From NCBI GenBank assembly GCA_028872915.1, contig JAGWNY010000026.1, forward strand, positions 1-40,618: DNA of 40,618 nt, given 5' to 3'. A model generated the notes under the pieces. It made no database searches and was not told where the DNA came from. It was given only the letters and a program-made list of their open reading frames with translations. A program made the translations under genes and the position numbers. Shown here one piece after another: positions 33,940-40,618 of the stretch (position 1 is the first letter of the stretch; the number at the start of each line of letters is the position of its first letter). The stretch comes from Verrucomicrobiota bacterium. GTDB lineage: Bacteria; Verrucomicrobiota; Verrucomicrobiia; Limisphaerales; UBA11358.

Positions 33940-36789
33940 ATGGCCACGGATTACAAGAACACTTTAAACCTGCCCCGGACCGATTTTCCCATGAAAGCCG
34001 ATCTCGTCGTCCGCGAGCCGGAGCGGCTTGAGAAATGGGAGCGCGGCGGGATATATGAAAAAATCCAACGACAGCGGGCTGGCGCCGAAAAGTTCGTTTT
34101 GCATGACGGGCCGCCCTTTGCCAACGGCGAGGTGCATATCGGAACCGCCCTGAACAAAATCCTCAAGGACATCATCATCAAATACAAGACGTTGCAAGGG
34201 TTCAGCGCGCCGTATGTGCCGGGCTGGGACTGCCACGGCCTGCCAATCGAATTCAAAATTTCGCAGGAACTGCGGCAACGCTCCGGCCCCCAGGGCGAAA
34301 ACATGCCTGCGCCGGAGACGCTTCGCAAGGCGTGTGAGGCGTCCGCGCGCCAATTCATTGACATCCAGCGGAACCAATTCCAGCGGCTCGGCGTTTTCGG
34401 GGATTGGCAACATCCTTATCTGACGCTGGATAAGGCGTATGAAGCGGATGAATTGAGGCTGTTTGCGGATATTGTGGAAAAGGGATTTATCTATCGCGGC
34501 AAAAAACCGGTTTATTGGAGCATTCCATGCCGGACGGCGCTCGCGGAGGCGGAGGTGGAATACAAAGACCACGTGAGCCAGAGCATTTTTGTGAAATTTC
34601 CGGTCATTGGCCGCGAAAAAACCTCCGTCGTCATCTGGACAACCACGCCGTGGACGCTGCCGGCCAATCTGGCGGTGGCTTACAACAAAGGTTTTGAATA
34701 CGCTCTGGCGCAGGTCGGTAACGAGCAATTCATTCTATTTCGGGGCTTGCTGGCGGCGGTGGCCGAAAAGTGCGGCTGGAAGGATTACAAGCAAACCCCG
34801 ATTTCAATGGAAGAACTTGGGAAAATGGAATACCGGCATCCGTTTTGCAATCGCACGGGCAAATTGTTCGCGGCGGATTTTGTGACGGGCGACACGGGCA
34901 CGGGATTCGTCCACGTCGCGCCAGGGCACGGCTTGGAGGATTATCAGTTGGGACTGTCGGTCGGATTGCCGATTTATTCGCCAGTGGATGACGACGGCCG
35001 GTTTGCGCATACAATGGATTTGCCCGTTGAGCAACAGATGCCGAAGGAAATGGCGGGAAAGGCCATTCTGGAAAAGCACGGCCAAAGCGAGGCGAACGAA
35101 GCCGTCCTGCACGAATTGCGCGCGCGCCACGCCCTTCTGCACCAGGAAAATTATCATCACAGCTATCCGCATTGTTGGCGGAGCAAAACGCCGGTGATTT
35201 TTCGGGCGATGGACCAGTGGTTTTTGAGAATTGACCATGCGGCGGGCGGCGCGGCGGCGTTTCGGCGCCAGGCGCTTTCGGAAATTGGCCGGGTAAACTG
35301 GATTCCGGAGTGGGGCGTGAACCGGATCAAGGGCGCGGTGGAATCCCGCCCGGATTGGTGCATCAGCCGGCAGCGGGCCTGGGGCGTGCCCTTGCCGGCG
35401 TTTTATGATGCGAAAGGCGCGGCAATTCTCGACGCGGGAATCATCCGCAACGTGGCGGACTTGATTGCCGGGCGCGGCTCCAACGCCTGGTTTGAAATGT
35501 CCGCGGAGCGGATTTGGCCGCTGGTCAGGCCAAAGGATTGGAAGGGCATGGAAGCCGTTGCAAAATCCAATGACACCCTGGACGTATGGATTGATTCCGG
35601 CAGTTCATGGCGGGCGGTGTTGATGCGGCGGGAGGACCTCCGGCATCCGGCTGACGGTTCCGCATCCGCGGCGTCGCCCTGGCAGGCTGACATGTATCTG
35701 GAGGGAAGCGATCAGCATCGGGGCTGGTTCCAATCCTCGCTGTTGCTGGCGCTGGCCGGGTCGGATGCGGCGCCGTTCAAAACCGTTTTGACTCACGGCT
35801 TCATGGTGGATGCCGACCGCGAAAAAATTTCCAAAAGCCGGCAGGCGCAGGGCGGCTACGAAAAACCGCAGACGGCCGAGGCCTACGTGAAAAAATGGGG
35901 CGCGGACATCGTGCGGCTTTGGGTTTCGTCCCAGGATTTTCGAAACGACATCATTGTGAGCGAGGAACGCATTGCGAAAGTGGCCGAGACCTATCGCGTC
36001 ATCCGCAACGCGCTCCGCTACCAGCTTTCGAATCTTTACGATTTTGACCCGGCCCGCGACAGCGTTCCGGATGGAAAGCTCACGGGCATTGACCGTTGGA
36101 TTCTGGGTGAATTTTCGAAATTGGACGCCGAGGCGCGGCAGGCATACGACCAATACGAGTTTCACGTGGTTTATCAAAAGATCAGCCAGTTCATTGCGGT
36201 GGAGTTGTCGGCGGTTTATCACGATGTCATCAAGGACCGCCTTTACACCGATGCCGCCGCCTCGGCGCGACGGCGCTCGACCCAGACGGCATTGCATCGC
36301 CTGGCGTCCGGCCTGTGCAAAATGCTGGCGCCGATTCTCGCGTTTACGGCGGATGAAGCGTGGGAATTCGTGCCGGGCAAAACGGTGGATTCCGTCCATC
36401 AGACGGGCTGGTTGCCGTTCGTTTTCGAGCGGACGGATGAGGAAAAGACGCTTTGGAAAAATCTTTTTGCGCTGCGGGAAAAAATGCTCCCGGAACTGGA
36501 GTCGGCCCGGCAAAAGAAACTCATCGGCAAATCATTGGAGGCAAAGGCGGCGCTGGCTGTTTCTGGCGATTTCGCCGCCGTTGTGGCCGCCGGCGGTGAT
36601 TTGAGGGAATTGTCGAATGTATCGGAGTTGACGATGAGCGTGGAGGGCAACACGGTTTTAGTTTCCGTATTCAGGGCCGATGGCGAAAAATGCGAACGTT
36701 GCTGGCATTGGGAGAGTGACATTGGCAAAGACGCCGGGCATCCGACGATTTGCGCGCGTTGCGCGGAGGTGGTCAGGCAACTGAAATAG
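33940..36789 (+). CDS. ileS: Isoleucyl-tRNA synthetase
   Basis: 949 residues from the ATG at 33940 (MATDYKNTLNLPRTDFPMKADL). A TTG at 33898 would extend the N-terminus without conserved sequence. The class I signature reads PFANGEVHIGTALNKILKD (HIGT form of HIGH), and the KMSKS loop reads KISKS. PGWDCHGLPIEFK and the editing (CP1) region (TTPWTLPANLAV, GTGFVHVAPGHG) are intact. The C-terminus has the zinc-binding CERCWHWE...CARCAEVV. It charges tRNA-Ile in the cytoplasm. A structured RNA and terminator precede it, suggesting transcription attenuation. It is convergent with argS. Confidence 0.97.
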   Translation: MATDYKNTLNLPRTDFPMKADLVVREPERLEKWERGGIYEKIQRQRAGAEKFVLHDGPPFANGEVHIGTALNKILKDIIIKYKTLQGFSAPYVPGWDCHGLPIEFKISQELRQRSGPQGENMPAPETLRKACEASARQFIDIQRNQFQRLGVFGDWQHPYLTLDKAYEADELRLFADIVEKGFIYRGKKPVYWSIPCRTALAEAEVEYKDHVSQSIFVKFPVIGREKTSVVIWTTTPWTLPANLAVAYNKGFEYALAQVGNEQFILFRGLLAAVAEKCGWKDYKQTPISMEELGKMEYRHPFCNRTGKLFAADFVTGDTGTGFVHVAPGHGLEDYQLGLSVGLPIYSPVDDDGRFAHTMDLPVEQQMPKEMAGKAILEKHGQSEANEAVLHELRARHALLHQENYHHSYPHCWRSKTPVIFRAMDQWFLRIDHAAGGAAAFRRQALSEIGRVNWIPEWGVNRIKGAVESRPDWCISRQRAWGVPLPAFYDAKGAAILDAGIIRNVADLIAGRGSNAWFEMSAERIWPLVRPKDWKGMEAVAKSNDTLDVWIDSGSSWRAVLMRREDLRHPADGSASAASPWQADMYLEGSDQHRGWFQSSLLLALAGSDAAPFKTVLTHGFMVDADREKISKSRQAQGGYEKPQTAEAYVKKWGADIVRLWVSSQDFRNDIIVSEERIAKVAETYRVIRNALRYQLSNLYDFDPARDSVPDGKLTGIDRWILGEFSKLDAEARQAYDQYEFHVVYQKISQFIAVELSAVYHDVIKDRLYTDAAASARRRSTQTALHRLASGLCKMLAPILAFTADEAWEFVPGKTVDSVHQTGWLPFVFERTDEEKTLWKNLFALREKMLPELESARQKKLIGKSLEAKAALAVSGDFAAVVAAGGDLRELSNVSELTMSVEGNTVLVSVFRADGEKCERCWHWESDIGKDAGHPTICARCAEVVRQLK

Positions 36790-36816
36790 AGCGGCCTCAG
36801 CTCAGAAACGGCGGAT

Positions 36817-38559
36817 TTACATTTGTTCGATGGTTTCGATGCCGAGGGCATTGAGGCCCTCCTTTAAAACACGGGCCGTCAGGCGGCATAGTTCCAGGCG
36901 GGAGGCGCGGAGGGAATTTGCAGCCTTGAGGACGGGACAGTTCTCGTAGAAGAGGGTGAATTTTCCCGCCAATTCATAAAGGTAATTGCACAAAAAGTTC
37001 GGGCGATACTCCTCCGCCACGGCTTCGAGCGTCAGGCCAAAATTCAGCAGGTGTTTTGCAAGAGCCAGTTCCTCCGGGGTGGACAATTCAATGGCTGAAC
37101 CGGCGCGCGGCGCGCATGAATCGGCCTTGCGAAAGATGCTTTGGATGCGGGCGTAGGCATATTGCAGGTATGGCGCGGTGTTCCCGTTTAGGGCGAGCAT
37201 TTTGTCCCAGCTAAAAATGTAGTCGCTCTGGCGGTTGGGAAGCAGGTCGGCATATTTAACGGCCCCAATGCCGATGACGCGGGCGATTTCCCGCCGCTGG
37301 CCATCGGGCAATGCCGGGTTTTTTTCCGAGACGATCTTGAAGGCGCGTTCTTCGGCTTCATCCAGCAAATCCGACAGTTTCACCGTTTCGCCGCCGCGCG
37401 TTTTGAAGGGCTTGCCGTCTTCGCCCAGAATGGAGCCGAACCAGACGTGGACGAGTTTGGGCGGCGGCTCGCCGCCAGCGCACGATTGCCATTTGTCGAA
37501 AGCGGCAAAAACCTGCTGGAAGTGCAATTGCTGGCGGCCATCGGTGACGTAGATGATTTCGTCCGGGCGCCAGGTTTTAAGGCGGTATTCGAGCGTGGCC
37601 AGATCGGTGGTGGTGTAATTGAATCCGCCGTCGCTTTTTCGGACGAGCGCCGGATGGTCTTTGAGTTGCGGGACGTCGTCGAAAAACACGGCAATGGCGC
37701 CCTCGCTTTCACGGGCAACACGGAGCTTTTGCAATTCGTCCACCAATGATTTGAGCCGGGCATTGTAAAAACTTTCGCCGAGCGCGGAATCGAATCGAAC
37801 GCCCAGGCGCGCATAGATTTCATCGAATTGCCGTTGCGAAAGCGCGATCATTTCCCGCCAGATTTGCAGGTTTTCGTCGTGGCCACTTTGGAGTTTGACG
37901 AGTTCCTGGCGGCTGGCTTCGAGCAGCGCCGGGTCGGATGCGGCGTTGCGGGTTACCAGCTTGTAAAGCCGTTCCATTTCGGAAATCGGGTCGGCGGCGA
38001 GCGAATCGCGGTTCAGGAACCGTTTCCAGCCCACGATGAGCATTCCGAATTGGGTGCCCCAATCGCCGATGTGATTGTCCGTGACAACCTGATGGCCCAG
38101 GAGCCGGAGCACGCGGGCCAGAGAATCGCCCAGGATGGTTGAGCGGATATGGCCCACGTGCATGGGCTTGGCCACGTTGGGCGAACTGAAATCGGCGACG
38201 CCGCGCCGCGGCTTTTGGACGCCATTTCCCGCCTTGTCAAAAAAAAGGTGTTCGCCGCGGGCGGCGGCTTCGAGCGTTTGGGTGATGGAGGAGGGTTTTA
38301 GTCGAAAATTCAGAAATCCGGCGCCGGCGATTTCAACCTCGCAAAGCGCGGGGACATCCAACGCGGCGGCGACCTGCCCGGCCAATTGGCGCGGATTGGT
38401 TTTGCGCGCTTTGGCCAGGGCCATGAGGGCGTTGCATTGATAATCGCCGAATTTGGGTTCCGGGCATGGGCGGACGCGAACCATGGAAAGGTCCGCCTCC
38501 GGCAGGGCGGCGCGGACGGCGGCCTGAAGGTGTTGTTCGATTTGTTTGTGTGGAAGCAA
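36817..38559 (-). CDS. argS: Arginyl-tRNA synthetase
   Basis: 580 residues. The start is a TTG at 38559: no ATG or GTG lies before the conserved N-terminal Add1 domain (MLPHKQIEQHLQAAVRAALPEA, as read), and the next Met is too late. The class I site is SSPNVAKPMHVGHIRSTILGD, followed by DNHIGDWGTQFG and TTTDLATLEYRL. The C-terminal DALR anticodon-binding domain ends LGIETIEQM. It charges tRNA-Arg. It lies 14 bases after the PTS IIA gene on the same strand, so the two are probably co-transcribed. Confidence 0.95.
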   Translation of the reverse strand: MLPHKQIEQHLQAAVRAALPEADLSMVRVRPCPEPKFGDYQCNALMALAKARKTNPRQLAGQVAAALDVPALCEVEIAGAGFLNFRLKPSSITQTLEAAARGEHLFFDKAGNGVQKPRRGVADFSSPNVAKPMHVGHIRSTILGDSLARVLRLLGHQVVTDNHIGDWGTQFGMLIVGWKRFLNRDSLAADPISEMERLYKLVTRNAASDPALLEASRQELVKLQSGHDENLQIWREMIALSQRQFDEIYARLGVRFDSALGESFYNARLKSLVDELQKLRVARESEGAIAVFFDDVPQLKDHPALVRKSDGGFNYTTTDLATLEYRLKTWRPDEIIYVTDGRQQLHFQQVFAAFDKWQSCAGGEPPPKLVHVWFGSILGEDGKPFKTRGGETVKLSDLLDEAEERAFKIVSEKNPALPDGQRREIARVIGIGAVKYADLLPNRQSDYIFSWDKMLALNGNTAPYLQYAYARIQSIFRKADSCAPRAGSAIELSTPEELALAKHLLNFGLTLEAVAEEYRPNFLCNYLYELAGKFTLFYENCPVLKAANSLRASRLELCRLTARVLKEGLNALGIETIEQM

Positions 38560-38573
38560 ACGAAAAAGCCGGC

Positions 38574-39038
38574 CTATTTTTTCCCGAATTCGCGGATGAC
38601 GGCCAGCATGGCGTCGGCGTCGGCGGCTTGTTCGAGGGCCTGGCGGAAGTCCGCCTTGTGAAGAAGCTTGGCGATATTGGCGAGGGTATGGAGATGCTTT
38701 TGAAACTGGCCCTGCGGGACCAGGAAGAGCATGACCAGCTTGACAGGCTGGTTGTCGAGGGCCTCGAAATTGACGCCGGAGCGCGAACGGCCCAGCGAAC
38801 CAACGACTTCCGTGATCAAATCGGTGGAGGCATGGGGAATACCGATGCCAAAACCGATGCCGGTGCTCATGGACGTTTCGCGTTTTTTGACGGCGGCGGT
38901 TACGGCATCGCGGTCGGCGGCCTGGATTTTGCCGGAGGCAACGAGATTGGCGATCAATTCGTCAATGGCTTCCCAGCGGTTGGTTGCGCGCAAATCGGGG
39001 ATGATTTGCTCCTTGCTCAAAATGTCGGCCAAATCCAT
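38574..39038 (-). CDS. PTS fructose/Ntr-type EIIA protein (PtsN-like)
   Basis: 154 residues, one EIIA domain. It has KKRETSMSTGIGFGIGIPHASTDLI with the phosphorylated His69 in GIPHA, the ETSxSTGIGxGIAIPH signature of the EIIA-Ntr/fructose class. LFLVPQGQFQKHLHTLANIAKLL supplies the second conserved His-containing helix. No EIIB or EIIC is present, so a regulatory role (PtsN-like) is more likely than sugar uptake. It is cytosolic. It is the upstream member of a probable transcript with argS. It starts 75 bases after the membrane metalloprotease gene ends. Confidence 0.88.
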   Translation of the reverse strand: MDLADILSKEQIIPDLRATNRWEAIDELIANLVASGKIQAADRDAVTAAVKKRETSMSTGIGFGIGIPHASTDLITEVVGSLGRSRSGVNFEALDNQPVKLVMLFLVPQGQFQKHLHTLANIAKLLHKADFRQALEQAADADAMLAVIREFGKK

Positions 39039-39113
39039 ATCGTGCGACCTGAAATTTGAACCTCAAAGGACGCCCATTTCAAGAGCGAAGTTGGAAAAAG
39101 TGGAAAGGCGCCA

Positions 39114-39767
39114 TCAGAACCGTTTCTCAAGCCATAGAAAAATGCCGATCGTATCGTGGCAAAAAAGGCCGATAGCGCGGGCCAATTCGACCCGCCCGGT
39201 CAACAACGGAACGCCCAAAAGAAGGACGGCGGCGTTGCCCAGGAAGATAATGACGGCGGAGAAGAGCCAGCCCTGCGAGGTCACGTCGGTCTGGCGCGTC
39301 TGCAAGATGTGAAAGGTGAGGGTGAGATGAAAGGCATAGGCGGCGCCGATGAGCAGGTGAAAATAGACCAAATAATCCGGCCAATTCCAAATCCAATGGC
39401 CGGCGGCAAATACCGCCACGACCAGGACGGCATAGAGCGGGAAAAAATAGGGAGCGAGCGTGATGAGAAAATTGGTTTTGGTAACGGTGACGTGCCCGCC
39501 GTTGGAGGTGACCTTTATGCTCCTGACTTTTCCGCCAAACAGCCAGGTCCAGAGGGCATGGGTCAGTTCGTGGCCGAAGACGTAAATCCACATGGGCTTG
39601 GGCAGAAGGGCAAAGATGACGCACCAGCACGCGCCGCCGCCCAGAAAAGGAATCCACGTGGTGTCCGCGCCGCCGCTATCCCGCAAGACCTGCCACAAGG
39701 CGAGGCTCGCGCCGGCGCAGACGGGGAGAAGCAGGACAGCCGCGATGAATTTGAGCCATTTGACCAC
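39114..39767 (-). CDS. M50-like membrane zinc metalloprotease
   Basis: 217 residues from a GTG at 39767. A longer frame to an ATG at 39851 runs through an intergenic repeat (peptide CHGVTENTEV) and is rejected. There are five or six hydrophobic segments. HELTH (HExxH zinc motif) lies in the first half within FGHELTHALWTWLFGGKV. It is followed by SNGGHVTVTKTNFLITLAPYFFPLYA, which matches the N/L-x-x-APYFFPL element found in M50B-like proteins. The third zinc ligand could not be assigned. It may be an intramembrane-type protease or a related zinc enzyme. Its neighbours (PtsN, ArgS, PyrE) give no hint of substrate. Confidence 0.7.
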   Translation of the reverse strand: MVKWLKFIAAVLLLPVCAGASLALWQVLRDSGGADTTWIPFLGGGACWCVIFALLPKPMWIYVFGHELTHALWTWLFGGKVRSIKVTSNGGHVTVTKTNFLITLAPYFFPLYAVLVVAVFAAGHWIWNWPDYLVYFHLLIGAAYAFHLTLTFHILQTRQTDVTSQGWLFSAVIIFLGNAAVLLLGVPLLTGRVELARAIGLFCHDTIGIFLWLEKRF

Positions 39768-39802
39768 GGCGGGAGGGTAAAGGGCGGCGGAAGGGTTGGA
39801 AA

Positions 39803-39836
39803 CCTCCGTGTTCTCCGTGACTCCGTGGCAAGGTTT
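39803..39836. repeat. Intergenic CACGGAG repeat cluster
   Basis: On the minus strand the spacer reads CCACGGAGT-CACGGAGAA-CACGGAGG, three head-to-tail copies of a 9-base unit. It is related to the words in the spacer at 21280-21425 and resembles the widely scattered intergenic repeats of verrucomicrobial genomes (recollection). It lies between the M50-like gene and pyrE and explains the spurious N-terminal extension of the M50-like frame. Confidence 0.7.
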
Positions 39837-39892
39837 CTCCGCACCGGCCATTTTGGACTTTGAAATCCGGGCCTCGAAATTATCATTGGCGC

Positions 39893-40456
39893 ATGACGCG
39901 CGACGAAGTTCTTCAGGTTTTCCGGGACAGCGGGGCCTTGTTGGAAGGACATTTCATTTTGCGGAGCGGCTTGCACAGCCGCCAGTTTTTTCAATGCGCG
40001 CTGGCGCTCCAGCGGATGCCGGTGGTGGAAAAAGTGGGCGTGGCGCTGGCGGACAAGGCGCAAAAGTTCGAGGCGGTGACGGTTATTGCGCCGGCCATGG
40101 GCGGTTTGGTGATTGGGCAGGAAGTGGCGCGGCAGCGGCGGGCGCGTTTTATTTTTGCGGAGAAGGAGGGGGGCGGGCTGGTGTTGCGGCGCGGGTTCAA
40201 GATCGAACGCGGGGAAAAAGTGCTGGTGATCGAGGACGTGGTAACGCGGGGGGGGCGCGTGCAGGAAACGATTGACCTGGTTCATGCCAACGGCGGCTGC
40301 GTGACGGGCGTGGCGGCCATTGTGGACCGATCGAACGGGGCCGTGAAATTCGGCGTGCCGTTTGTCAGCCTGCTTTCGATGGCGGTGGAAACGTTTCCGG
40401 AGGACCAATTGCCGGCCGATTTGAAGGCGATTCCGGCCATCAAGCCGGGAAGCTGA
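39893..40456 (+). CDS. pyrE: Orotate phosphoribosyltransferase
   Basis: 187 residues from the ATG at 39893 (MTRDEVLQVFRDSGALLEGHF). The family features are FILRSGLHSRQFFQC, GLVIGQEVARQRRARFIFAEKE and the PRPP-binding loop VLVIEDVVTRGGRVQETI. It converts orotate + PRPP to OMP + PPi in pyrimidine synthesis, in the cytosol. It is slightly shorter than the E. coli enzyme (213). The N-terminus fits the dominant verrucomicrobial/planctomycete form. It stands alone on the plus strand, divergent from the M50-like gene, with a CACGGAG repeat between them. Confidence 0.92.
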   Translation: MTRDEVLQVFRDSGALLEGHFILRSGLHSRQFFQCALALQRMPVVEKVGVALADKAQKFEAVTVIAPAMGGLVIGQEVARQRRARFIFAEKEGGGLVLRRGFKIERGEKVLVIEDVVTRGGRVQETIDLVHANGGCVTGVAAIVDRSNGAVKFGVPFVSLLSMAVETFPEDQLPADLKAIPAIKPGS

Positions 40457-40618
40457 TTTCAAAGGCCGGCCATCAGTGGGCGGAAGAGATTTTTTACCAC
40501 GATCAGGCAAAATCACTCAAAACCACGCAAAATTGACGGGGGCTTGGGCTGTTCATTTCCGGCCCTTCCCGATCCGGGGATGTCAAAGAGCAGGCCCGTG
40601 AGGGCTTTCGGGTGGAAG
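40457..40618. other. Gene-free right edge
   Basis: No gene is seen in these 162 bases. Words such as taccacgatcagg and aaccacgcaaaa recall the intergenic repeat style of the other spacers. Downstream content is outside the window. Confidence 0.4.

Noticed and set aside
39767-39851. N-terminal extension of the M50-like gene to the ATG at 39851
   Set aside because: The added peptide (CHGVTENTEV) is a translation of the intergenic CACGGAG repeat. The GTG at 39767 fits the first hydrophobic segment better.
1-40618. CRISPR arrays and complete insertion sequences
   Set aside because: No regularly spaced 20-40-base repeats were seen, and the only transposase and integrase sequences are truncated.

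Overview
The window looks like a chromosomal segment of a Verrucomicrobiota bacterium, most likely of the Limisphaerales/Pedosphaera type. The evidence is an ECF sigma factor with a long membrane-anchored C-terminal tail, large secreted proteins built from 'SGLPSGASASF' Ig-like and FN3 repeats, intergenic CACGGAG-type repeats, and a GH105-DUF4861 pectin-degrading enzyme. The assignment is inferred from gene style, not from a marker phylogeny. The DNA is moderately GC-rich and carries a dnaA/oriC-like region near 33 kb.

Layout. 0.4-10.2 kb: a secreted beta-helix/Ig/FN3 protein, then (same strand) a three-domain fusion of low-molecular-weight protein phosphatase, ribose-5-phosphate isomerase B and serine hydroxymethyltransferase, preceded by a degenerate S41-like exported protein. 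A GH105-DUF4861 hydrolase is divergent from these. 10.4-15.2 kb: an accessory stretch after a tRNA-Tyr gene, with a family 2 glycosyltransferase, a membrane-tethered sigma factor, a small lipoprotein, two possible gene remnants, and a joined pair of mobile-element remnants (tyrosine recombinase C-terminus abutting an IS110-family transposase C-terminus). 15.2-21.2 kb: a six-gene minus-strand operon for a CDP-linked deoxysugar (epimerase, RfbF, RfbG, a sugar-methyltransferase homologue, an RfbG paralogue with an altered active site, a glycosyltransferase). 21.5-28.9 kb, plus strand: an RlmD/TrmA-type RNA m5U methyltransferase, a DUF2723-TPR membrane protein, a GT4 glycosyltransferase, a WecA/MraY-type phosphoglycosyltransferase and a YmdB phosphodiesterase. 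29-33 kb, minus strand: pnp, rpsO and dnaA. 33.1-33.9 kb: a gene-free putative origin with DnaA boxes, followed by a structured, terminator-ended leader or small RNA just before ileS. 33.9-40.5 kb: ileS, then argS, a PTS IIA (PtsN-like) protein and an M50-like membrane metalloprotease on the minus strand, and pyrE on the plus strand.

How the parts fit. The housekeeping half (pnp-rpsO, dnaA, ileS, argS, pyrE, glyA/rpiB) is well conserved. The other half serves the cell surface: CDP-sugar synthesis, a lipid-linked glycan initiator, glycosyltransferases and a secreted pectin-related enzyme and adhesin-like protein. The most distinctive observations are the triple enzyme fusion, the paired CDP-sugar dehydratase paralogues (one without the catalytic Asp), the structured RNA ahead of ileS, and the recombinase/IS110 junction.
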